A stretch of 64,000 nt of DNA from Trujillonella endophytica (GCF_019799905.1 NZ_JABGCI010000002.1:310001-374000), one strand, 5' to 3'; shown: positions 6,664 to 15,908, numbered from the stretch's first letter. Translations and numbers: made by a program. Notes: generated by a model from the sequence alone, not told the origin.

Positions 6664-8763
6664 GTGACGGGTGGGTCCCACCCGGGTGCCCGCTCGACTG
6701 GACCTGCCGATGTCTCTGCCGTGAAGGGCATCAGCAAGGCCGCCGTCCCCATCGGCGTCGTGGCCATCGTCCTGATGCTGGTGGTGCCGCTGCCCGCAGC
6801 CATCCTGGACGTCCTGCTGGGCTTCAACATCACCTGTTCGCTGCTGATCCTGCTCGTCGCGATGCAGATCAAGAAGCCGCTGGACTTCGCCGTCTTCCCC
6901 GCTCTGATCCTCATCGCGACGCTGTTCCGGCTGGCGCTGAACGTCTCCTCGACCCGGCTGGTGCTCAGCGACGGCTTCGCCGGGAAGGTCATCGAGGCCT
7001 TCGGGCACTTCGTGATCGGCGGCTCGCTGATCGTCGGCCTGGTGATCTTCGTGATCCTCACGATCATCCAGTTCGTCGTCATCACCAACGGTGCCGGCCG
7101 CGTCGCCGAGGTCGGTGCCCGCTTCACCCTCGACGCCATGCCCGGCAAGCAGATGGCGATCGACGCCGACCTCAACGCCGGCCTGATCAACGAGAAGCAG
7201 GCCCGCAAGCGCCGCAGCGAGGTCACCGCCGAGGCCGACTTCTACGGCTCGATGGACGGTGCCTCCAAGTTCGTCAAGGGCGACGCCATCGCCGGCATCA
7301 TCGTCACGCTGATCAACCTGCTCGGCGGCTTCGCCATCGGCGTCATGCAGAAGGGCATGTCGCCCGCCGAGTCCGTGGAGACCTACTCGCTGCTGACCGT
7401 GGGCGACGGCCTGGTGTCGCAGATCCCCGCCCTGCTGCTGTCGACCGCGACCGGCATCATCGTGACCCGGTCGGCCAGCGAGGGCGACATGGGCAGCGAC
7501 CTGATCGCCCAGCTGGGCCGCTTCAAGCAGCCGGTCCGCATCGCCGGCGGCGCCGCGATCGCCCTCTGCCTGATCCCCGGCCTGCCCAAGCTGCCGTTCC
7601 TCATCATCGGTGGCGGCTTCCTGGTCATGGCCGCCCGCATGCAGGACACGCTCCCGGAGGACGACGACGCCGAGCTCGTCGCCCCCGAGGAGGAGGAGGC
7701 GCGCCCGGACTCCCCCGAGGCCATCGCCGAGAAGATGCGGGTCGACCCGCTGGAGCTCGAGGTCGCCTTCGACCTCGTCGACCTGGTCGACAGCAGCCGC
7801 GGCGGAGACCTGCTCGACCGCGTCAAGGCGCTGCGCCGGAAGGTCGCGATGGAGACCGGCCTGGTCATCCCGCTGGTGCGCACCCGCGACAACCTGGACC
7901 TCCCGGCCTCGCAGTACGTCATCTGGCTCAACGGCGTCCCGGCCGCGAAGGGCTCCTCCCCCGCCGGCACGGTCCTCGCCATCGGCGACGGCCTCGAGGG
8001 CCTGCCCGGTCGCGCCACCCGCGAGCCGGTGTTCGGGCTGGCGGCCAAGTGGGTGCCGGCGGAGCTGCAGCGGCAGGCCGAGATGGCCGGCGCCACCGTC
8101 GTCGACCGCTCGTCGGTCATCACCACGCACCTGGCCGAGGTCGTGCGGCAGAACGCCGCCGAGCTCCTGGGCCGCGAGGACGTCAAGCTGCTGGTCGAGA
8201 TGGTCAAGCGGACCCACCCGATCGTCGTCGAGGAGCTCACCCCCTCGCTGCTCACGCTCGGGGAGATCCAGCGGGTCCTGCACGCGCTGCTGGCGGAGAA
8301 CGTCTCCATCCGCGACCTGGTGCGCATCTTCGAGGCGCTCTCGGTGCGGGCGAAGACCTCCTCCGACCTCGACGGCCTGGTCGAGGCGGTGCGCGCCTCC
8401 CTGGGCGCGGCCATCAGCCACCCGTACGTGACGCCCGACGAGCGGCTGCACGTGCTGACGCTGGAGCCCGGCTTCGAGCAGCGCCTGCTCGAGTCGGTCC
8501 GGCAGAGCGACGGCGGACAGGTGCTGGCGCTGGACGCCGGCTCCGTCGACGCGCTCGTCACCGGGTGCTCCGGGCTCCTGGAGGAGGCCGAACGCCACGG
8601 CCTCGCCCCGGTGCTCGTGTGCTCCCCCCAGGTCCGGGCGGCTCTGTCCCGCCTGATGCGCCAGGTCCTGCCCCGGCTGCCGGTGATCTCCTACTCGGAG
8701 GTCTCCCGGACGGCCCAGATCGAGTCACTGGGAGTGGTGAACGGTGCCGTTGCCATCCGTTGA
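6664..8763 (+). CDS. flhA: Flagellar export protein FlhA
   Basis: FlhA is the large export-gate component that couples proton flow to substrate docking. The 699-residue product has about eight N-terminal membrane helices and the FHIPEP signature region with FPALILIATLFRLALNVSST and GARFTLDAMPGKQMAIDADL. The cytoplasmic domain starts near residue 330 and includes RTHPIVVEELTP. I chose the GTG at 6664, preceded by GGGGGGCGG; a second GTG at 6721 lies closer to the first helix but has no clear ribosome binding site. The last 20 bp overlap the next gene. Confidence 0.95.
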   Translation: MTGGSHPGARSTGPADVSAVKGISKAAVPIGVVAIVLMLVVPLPAAILDVLLGFNITCSLLILLVAMQIKKPLDFAVFPALILIATLFRLALNVSSTRLVLSDGFAGKVIEAFGHFVIGGSLIVGLVIFVILTIIQFVVITNGAGRVAEVGARFTLDAMPGKQMAIDADLNAGLINEKQARKRRSEVTAEADFYGSMDGASKFVKGDAIAGIIVTLINLLGGFAIGVMQKGMSPAESVETYSLLTVGDGLVSQIPALLLSTATGIIVTRSASEGDMGSDLIAQLGRFKQPVRIAGGAAIALCLIPGLPKLPFLIIGGGFLVMAARMQDTLPEDDDAELVAPEEEEARPDSPEAIAEKMRVDPLELEVAFDLVDLVDSSRGGDLLDRVKALRRKVAMETGLVIPLVRTRDNLDLPASQYVIWLNGVPAAKGSSPAGTVLAIGDGLEGLPGRATREPVFGLAAKWVPAELQRQAEMAGATVVDRSSVITTHLAEVVRQNAAELLGREDVKLLVEMVKRTHPIVVEELTPSLLTLGEIQRVLHALLAENVSIRDLVRIFEALSVRAKTSSDLDGLVEAVRASLGAAISHPYVTPDERLHVLTLEPGFEQRLLESVRQSDGGQVLALDAGSVDALVTGCSGLLEEAERHGLAPVLVCSPQVRAALSRLMRQVLPRLPVISYSEVSRTAQIESLGVVNGAVAIR

Positions 8764-11700
8764 GGCGACCACGCGTGAGGGCGCCATCGCCGCCGCGCGG
8801 GAGAAGTACGGCTCTTCCGCGAGGGTCGTCGCCGTGCGCAAGACGCGCAGTGGCGGCGTCATGGGCTTCTTCGCCAGCGAGCGCTACATCGCGGAGTTGG
8901 AGGAGGTGCAGCCGCGCCGGCGCGAGCCGGCGCCGCTGTCGGACTCCCGCCGCCGCATCGAGGCCGCGCTGAGCCGGGACGACCGGTACGCCGACGACCG
9001 CGACGAGGACGGGTACGCGCCCGCTCGCCGGGAGCCGGCCCGCCGTCCCGCGGCGGCCCGCGCGTCCTCGCCCGACCCGGTCGACGAGCTGGCCGGGCTG
9101 CTCGGTCACGGGGGCGGCGACGCCCCCGAGGTCGACGTCTACTCGCGGGCCAGCTTCACCCGCGCCGCGGCGGCCGGTCGCCCGGCCGGCCTGCCCGGCC
9201 CCGCGGCCGGCCTGCCCGGCGCTGCCGCCGGCCTGCCCGGCGCCGCCGCCGGTCGTGCCGGGTCGGTCCCCGGTCGTACCGGGTCGGCCGCCGGAGCCCG
9301 TGCGGCCGCCCCGCAGCGTGCCCGTGCCGGTGCCTCGGCCCGTCCGCCGCGCACCCCGGAGCCCCTCGACGAGGCGGCCGCTCCGTCGCTGTTCACCTCC
9401 GCGCTCGCCCAGGTGGTGAGCGACGACTCCGAGGTGCGCGCAGCGGTCGAGGAGGCCGTGGCCACCGCGGCACCCCAGATCCGGACCGGCAGCGCCGCTG
9501 CGGGACGCCCCGCTCCGGGCTCGCGTCCGGGCCGCCGGGCTCCCGCCGCGCCGGCGGCCGGTGCCGGGGCCGGCCTGGCTGCCGCGCTGGCCGCGGTCGA
9601 GAAGGCCGCCGAGTCGAAGGCCGCCGCCGAGCAGGCCGCTGCCGAGCGCGCGCAGGCCACCCGCCTCGCCGCCGAGCAGGAGGCCGCCCGCATCGCCGCG
9701 CAGCGCGAGGCCGCCCGCCTCGCCAAGGAGCGGGCCGCCGCGGAGAAGGCCGCCCGGGAGCGGGCCGCCGCGGAGGAGGCCGCCCGGCTCGCCGCCGAGC
9801 AGGAGGCCGCCCGCATCGCCGCCGAGCTGGCTGCCGCCGAGGCCGCCCGCGTGGCCGCGGAGGAGGCCGCCGCCGAGGCCGCCCGCGTGGCCGCGGAGGA
9901 GGCCGCCGCCCAGGAAGCCGCCCGCGTGGCCGCCGAGCAGGCCGCCGCCGAGGCCGCCCGCGTGGCCGCGGAGGAGGCCGCCGCCCAGGAAGCCGCCCGC
10001 GTGGCCGCCGAGCAGGCCGCCGCCGAGGCCGCCCGCGTGGCCGCGGAGGAGGCCGCCGCCCAGGAAGCCGCCCGCGTGGCCGCCGAGCAGGCCGCCGCCG
10101 AGGCCGCCCGCGTCGCCGCGGAGGAGGCCGCCGCCCAGGAAGCCGCCCGCATCGCCGCCGAGCAGGAGGCTGCCTACCTCGCCGCGGAGGCGGCTGCCGA
10201 GGCCGCCCGCATCGCCGCCGAGCAGGCTGCCGCCGAGGCCGCACGCCTCCTGGCCGAGCGGGCCGCCGCCGCGGAGGCCGCGCGGCTCGCCGCGGAGCAG
10301 GAGGCCGCCCGGATCGCCGCCCAGCAGGAGGCTGCCCGAGTCGCCGCCGAGCAGGCCGCGGCCGAGGCCGCCCGCGTCGCGGCGGAGGAGGCCGCCGCCC
10401 AGGAGGCCGCCCGCATCGCCGCCGAGCAGGCTGCCGCCGAGCAGGCTGCCGCCGAGGCTGCCCGCGTGGCCGCCGAGCAGGAGGCCGCCCGCGTCGCCGC
10501 CGAGCAGGCTGCCGCCGAGGCTGCCCGCGTGGCCGCCGAGCAGGAGGCCGCCCGCGCGGCCGCCGAGCAGGCTGCCGCCGAGGCCGCCCAGCAGGAGGCG
10601 GCACGGATCGCCGAGCGGCAGGCCGCCCGGCTGGTCGCCGAGCGCGAGGCCGCGCGCATGCTCGCCGAGCAGGCCGCCGTCGCCGAGGCCGGACGGCTCG
10701 CCCCCGAGCGCGACGCCACCCGCATGGCCGAGCCGATCACCGTCGAGTTCGCCATCCCGATGGAGGAGTCGGGCGTCCCGGAGTGGCTGTCCGAGCCCGA
10801 GCTCGCCGGCCCGGCCAGCGTCCGCGAGGAGGCGATCGCCGAGGTGCTGCGCGCCGCCCTGGCGCACGACACCTCGGAGGACCTCCTCACCGACATCCTC
10901 CGCGGCGTGCTGTCCAGCGCCTCGCACCGCCCGGACGCCCGCGCGCTGCCCGCGGGCCAGCAGGCCTGGGTCGAGGGAGCCACCGAGTCGGACGACTGGG
11001 AGGTCGTGGCCGACGTCCTCGCCCCGACGGCGAGCGACCCCGCCCCGATGCCGCTGGACTCCACCGCGATCCTGCCGCCGCTGTCCCTGCTGCCGCCGCC
11101 CAGCCCCGGCGCCCAGCTGGCCATCCCGCCGCTGCTGGGTGGCCGGCCGCCGGTCCCGCCGCCGCGGCGCCGTCCGGCGGTGCCCGGGCAGTCCGTGGCC
11201 CGGGTGGCGTCCTCGCGGGCCCCGCAGAGCCTGGCGACCGTCACCGCGCTGCCGGTCCCCCGCGCCGGTGCCTGGCAGGGTGGCAGCCCCGTCGTCGTCA
11301 CCTCGGTCCGTGAGCGGTCCGGCGGCCTGGTGCCTGCCGGCGGCATGGTCGACCCGCGCATGATCGAGGCCGTCGGCGTCGTGTCGCGGCTGCGTGCCCT
11401 CGGCCTGCCCGAGGCGCTGCTCGGCGGTGGCCTCGCGGCCGACATCGCCGCCAACGGCACCTACGCCGCGCTGACCCGCGTCCTGGCCAAGCTGCCGGCG
11501 GCGCCGTCCGTGCCGAACGGTCCCGGTGAGGTCCTGCTGGTGGTCGGCCCTGGCGCGGAGACCCTGGCGGCCGCCCGTTCGCTGGCCGCCACGCTGCGGC
11601 TGGACGCCGACCGGCTGCAGTGGGCCAGCCGCGGCGACCTGGCCCACCTGGTCCCGCACGCCTCCCGCATCGCGTCGGTCGACACGGCGCTGGAGCGCAA

Positions 11701-12040
11701 GCAGGAGGCCACGCAGGCGGGCGAGATGACCGTCGTCGCCGTCGACGCGCCGCTGCGCTCGGGCGGTCGCACGTGGCTGGAGCAGATGCTGGCCATCTGG
11801 GCGCCGTCGGCCGTGTGGGCCGTCGTCGAGGCCACCCGCAAGCCCGAGGACCTCGGCCCCTGGCTCACCGCGCTCCCCCGCGTGGACGCCCTGATGGTCC
11901 AGGACACCGACCTGACCGCCGACCCGGCCGCGGTGCTCTCCCGCGCCGCCGCCCCGGTCGCGCTGCTGGACGGCGCCCGGGCGACGGCTCACCGCTGGGC
12001 CTCGCTGCTCTGTGAGCGTCTGGAGACCGTCGAGGCATGA
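8744..12040 (+). CDS. FlhF-like protein with giant alanine-rich coiled coil and degenerate GTPase domain
   Basis: The first 55 residues (AAREKYGSSARVVAVRKTRS, then GGVMGFFASERYIAEL) match the N-terminal domain of FlhF, the SRP-type GTPase that places polar flagella, and flhA-flhF order is conserved. Residues about 275-660 are an Ala/Glu/Arg-rich coiled coil with 75-bp tandem repeats. The C-terminal 180 residues resemble the SRP GTPase fold in layout, but where FlhF has a G..G.GKTT P-loop this protein reads VVGPGAETLAAA (about residue 931), with no GKT. Nor is there a DTAGR-like G3 or a TKxD-like G4. It starts at a GTG inside flhA. At 1098 residues it is far larger than usual FlhF (about 400-500). 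Likely a non-catalytic FlhF derivative. Confidence 0.8.
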   Translation: MPLPSVEATTREGAIAAAREKYGSSARVVAVRKTRSGGVMGFFASERYIAELEEVQPRRREPAPLSDSRRRIEAALSRDDRYADDRDEDGYAPARREPARRPAAARASSPDPVDELAGLLGHGGGDAPEVDVYSRASFTRAAAAGRPAGLPGPAAGLPGAAAGLPGAAAGRAGSVPGRTGSAAGARAAAPQRARAGASARPPRTPEPLDEAAAPSLFTSALAQVVSDDSEVRAAVEEAVATAAPQIRTGSAAAGRPAPGSRPGRRAPAAPAAGAGAGLAAALAAVEKAAESKAAAEQAAAERAQATRLAAEQEAARIAAQREAARLAKERAAAEKAARERAAAEEAARLAAEQEAARIAAELAAAEAARVAAEEAAAEAARVAAEEAAAQEAARVAAEQAAAEAARVAAEEAAAQEAARVAAEQAAAEAARVAAEEAAAQEAARVAAEQAAAEAARVAAEEAAAQEAARIAAEQEAAYLAAEAAAEAARIAAEQAAAEAARLLAERAAAAEAARLAAEQEAARIAAQQEAARVAAEQAAAEAARVAAEEAAAQEAARIAAEQAAAEQAAAEAARVAAEQEAARVAAEQAAAEAARVAAEQEAARAAAEQAAAEAAQQEAARIAERQAARLVAEREAARMLAEQAAVAEAGRLAPERDATRMAEPITVEFAIPMEESGVPEWLSEPELAGPASVREEAIAEVLRAALAHDTSEDLLTDILRGVLSSASHRPDARALPAGQQAWVEGATESDDWEVVADVLAPTASDPAPMPLDSTAILPPLSLLPPPSPGAQLAIPPLLGGRPPVPPPRRRPAVPGQSVARVASSRAPQSLATVTALPVPRAGAWQGGSPVVVTSVRERSGGLVPAGGMVDPRMIEAVGVVSRLRALGLPEALLGGGLAADIAANGTYAALTRVLAKLPAAPSVPNGPGEVLLVVGPGAETLAAARSLAATLRLDADRLQWASRGDLAHLVPHASRIASVDTALERKQEATQAGEMTVVAVDAPLRSGGRTWLEQMLAIWAPSAVWAVVEATRKPEDLGPWLTALPRVDALMVQDTDLTADPAAVLSRAAAPVALLDGARATAHRWASLLCERLETVEA
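9875..10174 (+). repeat. 75-bp tandem repeat, four copies, inside the FlhF-like gene
   Basis: Four consecutive 75-bp units start at 9875, 9950, 10025 and 10100, each encoding 25 residues of the type AARVAAEEAAAQEAARVAAE. The first three are nearly identical at the DNA level (including the unusual codon pair GAA-GCC within an otherwise GAG-rich tract), and the fourth has diverged (GTC for GTG, ATC for GTG). This pattern indicates recent unit duplication and probable copy-number variation between strains. Confidence 0.85.
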
Positions 12041-12288
12041 ACCCGCTGCGCTGGGAGGTCCTCGGGCTCGCGTTCGTGCTGGCCCTGCCGGTGCTCGCCA
12101 TGGGGCTGCGTGGCGACCTGACGCTCGACGACGTGTTCGCCCGGCTGCCCTGGTGTCTCGGGGCGGCCTGGGCGGCGGTCGCACTGCTCACCGCCGTGGC
12201 CCGTCCGCGGACGCCGACCCCGCCGGCCGCCGTCCCGCAGGACGAGCCGCTGGCACCGACCGATCCGGAGCCGGCCACGGCCCCCTGA
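12037..12288 (+). CDS. Small membrane protein at the end of the flagellar operon
   Basis: An 83-residue product with two hydrophobic segments (about residues 9-22 and 41-57) and a Pro-rich tail. The ATG overlaps the stop of the FlhF-like gene (ATGA), so it is co-translated with the flagellar operon. The segment DVFARLPWCLGAAWAAVALL separates a short polar loop from the second helix. I recognise no family. It could be a membrane partner of the degenerate FlhF-like protein, which is only a guess from position. Confidence 0.7.
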   Translation: MNPLRWEVLGLAFVLALPVLAMGLRGDLTLDDVFARLPWCLGAAWAAVALLTAVARPRTPTPPAAVPQDEPLAPTDPEPATAP

Positions 12289-12335
12289 CACCGCCGGCAC
12301 GGCCCACTGACGCGCCCCGCGCGCCGCCGTCTCCC

Positions 12336-12403
12336 CTCTTGCGGTGTTCCTCGTGCTCCCACGCTGCTACAGCACCGCAGAGGCACGAGGAACACCGCAA
12401 GAG
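12336..12403. repeat. 68-bp palindromic element, copy 1
   Basis: A 68-bp inverted repeat whose outer 21-bp arms (12336-12356 and 12383-12403) are perfectly complementary and contain TGCGGTGTTCCTCG. It matches three other copies in the window at identical length (13420-13487, 27515-27582, 51846-51913). This copy lies between the flagellar operon and the AbiEi/DUF559-like gene, both on the + strand. Its centre is less symmetrical than in copy 3. Confidence 0.9.
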
Positions 12404-12473
12404 TCGTGCCGAGGCTGTCCACAGATGTCTCCGGCACCGCCCGCCGGGCGCGCGCGGCGTCGAGTCTCGCCGG

Positions 12474-13391
12474 GTGACCGCCCTCGACCGCAGCCGTCCC
12501 CTGCTCCGCCGCAGTGCCCTGGACCGAGGCTTCTCCGACGACGAACTGGCCCGGATGGTGCGCCGGCGTGAGTTGGCCCGACTGCAACGCGGCGCCTACC
12601 TCGAGCCCGGGCAGCTCGCCGACGACCGCCTCCGACTGATCGCCACCGTGGCTGGTCTCCGGGCGCCCGGAGTGGTGAGCCACGCCTCGGCCGCCCTGCT
12701 GCACGGGCTGCCCCTGTGGCGGGTGCCGACACGACGGCTGCACCTGACACGTCAGCCGCCCTCCGCGGGCAGTGGCAGTGCGCGCGTCCACCTGCACGTC
12801 GCGCGGCTACCGGACGAGCAGGTGACCCTGGTCGAGGGACTGGCGGTCACCGACGTGACGCGGACGGTGCTCGACCTCGCGCGCACCTCGTCGTTCGAGT
12901 CGGCCGTGGTCGCAGCCGACGCCGCTCTCGCCCGGGAGTGGACGACCGAGGAGCTCCTCAGCAGCTGTCTGGACGGGATGGGGCCCATCCCCGGGAGCCG
13001 TCGCGCGAGGCGGGTCGTCGAGTTCGCCGACGAGGGCGGCCACAGCGTCGGGGAGAGCCGAAGCCGCGTCCTGATCCACCGGCTCGGCCTCCCCGCGCCC
13101 CGCCTGCAGGTGGCGGTGCACCGGTCCGACGGCGCGCAGATCGGCATCTGTGACTTCAGCTGGGCCGAGTTCCACACGGTCGGCGAGTTCGACGGCCGCG
13201 TGAAGTACGGACGGCTGCTGCGCCCCGGGCAGGACCCCGGCGACGCGGTGTTCGACGAGGAGATCCGGGAGGACGAGCTCCGCGACTCCGGCCGCGAGGT
13301 GGCCCGCTGGATCTGGTCGGATCTGGACAGACCGCAAGTCGTCGGGGATCGCCTGCGCAGGGCGTTCGCTCGTGGCCGACGACGCCCCTGA
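12474..13391 (+). CDS. AbiEi-type antitoxin-domain protein with DUF559/Vsr-like nuclease region
   Basis: The 305-residue product starts with a winged-helix-like AbiEi antitoxin N-terminus (FSDDELARMVRRRELARLQR, then GAYL) and a middle segment SHASAALLHGLPLW seen in this family. The C-terminus carries an acidic pattern, D227, E238, D240 and K244, within ICDFSWAE and VGEFDGRVKYGR, compatible with the DUF559/Vsr-like restriction-endonuclease fold; the residue assignment is tentative. No AbiEii toxin gene is adjacent. The GTG at 12474 is the first start after copy 1 of the 68-bp palindrome, and copy 2 follows 28 bp after the stop. Solitary genes of this type are common in actinomycetes and their role is unknown. 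Confidence 0.8.
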   Translation: MTALDRSRPLLRRSALDRGFSDDELARMVRRRELARLQRGAYLEPGQLADDRLRLIATVAGLRAPGVVSHASAALLHGLPLWRVPTRRLHLTRQPPSAGSGSARVHLHVARLPDEQVTLVEGLAVTDVTRTVLDLARTSSFESAVVAADAALAREWTTEELLSSCLDGMGPIPGSRRARRVVEFADEGGHSVGESRSRVLIHRLGLPAPRLQVAVHRSDGAQIGICDFSWAEFHTVGEFDGRVKYGRLLRPGQDPGDAVFDEEIREDELRDSGREVARWIWSDLDRPQVVGDRLRRAFARGRRRP

Positions 13392-13419
13392 CCGACCGCT
13401 GTCACCCACGGTGGCGGAA

Positions 13420-13487
13420 CTCCTGCGGTGTTCCCCGCGCTCCTGCGGTGCTGCAACACCGCAAGGGCTCGAGGAACACCGCAGGAG
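13420..13487. repeat. 68-bp palindromic element, copy 2
   Basis: Second copy of the 68-bp family. The outer 15 bp of each arm (13420-13434, 13473-13487) are perfectly complementary and the next bases mostly pair. A second inner palindrome, TGCGGTG...CACCGCA, sits at the centre. It lies in the convergent gap between the AbiEi/DUF559-like gene and phoH. Confidence 0.9.
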
Positions 13488-13562
13488 CAGGGTCGACGCG
13501 GCGGCCCGAGCGGAGCAGGGTCCCCGCCGCGGCCCGAGCGGTGCCCGGGCCGCCGTGTGGGG

Positions 13563-14861
13563 TCAGAGCGGGAGGTCCTCCAGCATCTCGGTGACCAGCG
13601 CGGCGATCGGCGAGCGCTCCGAGCGGGTCAGGGTCACGTGCGCGAAGAGCGGGTGCCCCTTCAGCGCCTCGATCACCGCGGCGACGCCGTCGTGCCGGCC
13701 GACGCGGAGGTTGTCCCGCTGCGCGACGTCGTGCGTGAGCACCACCCGCGAGCCGGAGCCCAGCCGCGACAGCACGGTGAGCAGCACGCCGCGCTCCAGC
13801 GACTGCGCCTCGTCGACGATCACGAACGAGTCGTGCAGCGACCGCCCGCGGATGTGGGTCAGCGGCAGCACCTCGATGAGGTCGCGCGCGGCGATCTCGT
13901 CGGTGACCTCGCGCGACACCAGCGCGCCGAGGGTGTCGTAGACCGCTTGCGCCCAGGGCGACATCTTCTCGCCCTCGCCGCCCGGCAGGTAGCCGAGCTC
14001 CTGCCCGCCGACGGCGTACAGCGGCCGGAAGATCACGACCTTCTTGTGCGCCCGCCGCTCCATCACCGACTCCAGCCCGGCGCACAGCGCCAGCGCCGAC
14101 TTGCCGGTGCCGGCGCGGCCGCCGAGCGAGACGATGCCGATCTCCGGGTCGAGCAACAGGTCCAGGGCCACGCGCTGCTCTGCCGAGCGCCCGTGCAGCC
14201 CGAACGCCTCCCGGTCGCCCCGGACCAGGCGCACCTGCTTGTCAGGGGTCACCCGACCCAGCGCGGAGCCGCGGGAGGACAGCAGCACCAGCCCGGTGTG
14301 CGCCGGCAGCTCGGCGGCGGCGGGCACGAACGCCTCGCCCGTGCCGTAGAGCGCGTCGAGCTCGGCGTCGTCCAGGGACAGCTCGGCCATGCCGGTCCAG
14401 CCGGCGTCCACGGCCTCCATCACCCGGTACTCGTCGGTGTCCAGACCGACCGCGGCGGCCTTGACCCGCAGCGGCACGTCCTTGGTGATCAGGCAGACGT
14501 CCCGGCCCTCGGCCCGCAGGTTCAGCGCGACGACCATGATCCGGCTGTCGTTGCTGTCGTTGCGGAACCCGGCCGGCAGCACCGACGGGTCGCTGTGGTT
14601 GAGCTCGACGTGCAGGGTGCCGCCCTCGTCGCCGATCGGCACCGGCGCGTCCAGCCGGCCGTGCGCCACCCGCAGGTCGTCGAGGATCCGCAGGGCCTGA
14701 CGGGCGAACCAGCCGAGTTCCGGGTGGTGCCGCTTGTCCTCGAGCTCCCCGATGACGACCAGGGGCAGCACCACGTCGGAGTCGCCGAACCGGCGCATCG
14801 CGCCCGGGTCGGAGAGGAGGACGGAGGTGTCGAGGACGAACGTGCGACGGCCAGTGTTCAC
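13563..14861 (-). CDS. PIN-domain PhoH-family ATPase (PhoH2 type)
   Basis: The 432-residue protein joins an N-terminal PIN ribonuclease domain ([11 protein letters not shown] at the start, then [11 protein letters not shown] and [10 protein letters not shown], giving the expected acidic residues) to a C-terminal PhoH ATPase domain with Walker [26 protein letters not shown] and Walker [10 protein letters not shown]. In mycobacteria this fusion acts as an RNA helicase/RNase. I chose the GTG at 14861, preceded by GGGAG at good spacing; an upstream GTG at 14891 has no such site. A small hairpin (14876-14894) lies in the leader. Confidence 0.93.
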   Translation of the reverse strand: MNTGRRTFVLDTSVLLSDPGAMRRFGDSDVVLPLVVIGELEDKRHHPELGWFARQALRILDDLRVAHGRLDAPVPIGDEGGTLHVELNHSDPSVLPAGFRNDSNDSRIMVVALNLRAEGRDVCLITKDVPLRVKAAAVGLDTDEYRVMEAVDAGWTGMAELSLDDAELDALYGTGEAFVPAAAELPAHTGLVLLSSRGSALGRVTPDKQVRLVRGDREAFGLHGRSAEQRVALDLLLDPEIGIVSLGGRAGTGKSALALCAGLESVMERRAHKKVVIFRPLYAVGGQELGYLPGGEGEKMSPWAQAVYDTLGALVSREVTDEIAARDLIEVLPLTHIRGRSLHDSFVIVDEAQSLERGVLLTVLSRLGSGSRVVLTHDVAQRDNLRVGRHDGVAAVIEALKGHPLFAHVTLTRSERSPIAALVTEMLEDLPL

Positions 14862-15041
14862 GTGTCGACTCCCGAGGGGTGCGGAGCGCACCCCGGCTCG
14901 AAGGCGGCCGGGCCCCGGCGCAGAGGCCGGGTACCGGCCCCCCGTGTCGACGAACTCGTCAGCACCAACCGGGCCTCCCGTGGACGGCGGAGGGATCCCC
15001 GTCGTCCACTGCGGACGTTAGGCCGAGGAGGTGACAGGAAC

Positions 15042-15101
15042 ATGTCGGGCGGACCACGTGTCCCCCGAAGGGAGCACCAGCCGTACCACCCGCCTCAGTG
15101 A
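15042..15101 (+). CDS. Possible 19-residue leader-like peptide
   Basis: A 19-codon frame (MSGGPRVPRREHQPYHPPQ) starts with ATG preceded by GAGGAGG ten bases upstream and AGGAAC directly before it. It ends four bases before the converging ABC permease stop. It is basic, Pro/His-rich and matches nothing I know. With no downstream gene on this strand it cannot be an attenuator for a neighbour. It could be chance. Confidence 0.2.
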   Translation: MSGGPRVPRREHQPYHPPQ

Positions 15102-15105
15102 GGGC

Positions 15106-15908
15106 TCAGCCGTTCTCCCGCCGGAACCGGCGCACGCCGAAGGCCCAGCCCAGCACCACCAGGACGACGGTCAGCCCGGCCCCCCACCACGCCGACGAGC
15201 TGGAGTAGTCGCCGTCGAAGAACGACCGCGCCCCCTCGACCACGTGCTTGAGCGGGTTCACGTCGCTGATCGCCTGCAGCCAGCCGGGCGCCAGTGTCAT
15301 CGGCAGCAGGATCCCCGACAGCAGCAGCACCGGGAGCACGAAGGCGTTGAGCAGCGGCGCGAAGGCGTCCTCGCTCTTGAGCGTCAGGGCCAGCGCGTAG
15401 GAGATCGACGCGAACGCCGCCCCGAGCAGGGCGATCACGACCAGGGTCAGGACGACGCCGAGGAAGGGCGCGCGCAGCCCCAGGGGGATGGACACCAGCA
15501 CGAGCACGACCCCCTGCACCAGCAGGACCACGACGTCGCGCAGCACCCGGCCGAGCAGCAGCGCCGTCCGGCTGGCCGGGGTGACCCGCTGGCTCTCGAC
15601 CACGCCCGCCCGGTACTCGGCGATGAGACCGAACCCGACGAACAGCGCCCCGAAGATGCCCAGCTGGACGAGGATCCCGGGCACGAACAGCTGGTAGGCG
15701 TTGCCCGAGCCGAGCTGACCGGAGAGCGGCTCGAGCAGCGGCCCGAAGAGCAGGATGTAGAGGATCGGCTGCATCAGGCTGATGACCAGCCAGGCCGGGT
15801 TGCGCAGCGACATCCGCATGGCCCGGGCGAACACCGTGTACGTGTCGCGGGCCAGGCTGCTGGTCGAGGTGGTCTCCGTGGGGGCCGTGGTGGTGGTCGT
15901 GGTCGCGC

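Noticed and set aside
9875..10174. Regular repeats considered as a CRISPR array
   Set aside because: Units are contiguous 75-bp coding repeats without unique spacers.
8558..12184. Very long open frames antisense to the FlhF-like gene, with Gly/Leu-rich repeats
   Set aside because: They are complements of the alanine-rich coil; the sense strand continues the flagellar operon with coupled starts.
12415..12423. CTGTCCACA, a DnaA-box-like 9-mer before the AbiEi/DUF559-like gene
   Set aside because: Single imperfect site with no cluster or AT-rich unwinding region, so no origin or DnaA-controlled promoter can be claimed.
12336..13487. Region considered as a classical insertion sequence
   Set aside because: The gene product has no transposase motifs, the palindromes are each self-complementary rather than inverted relative to each other, and no target-site duplication was recognised.
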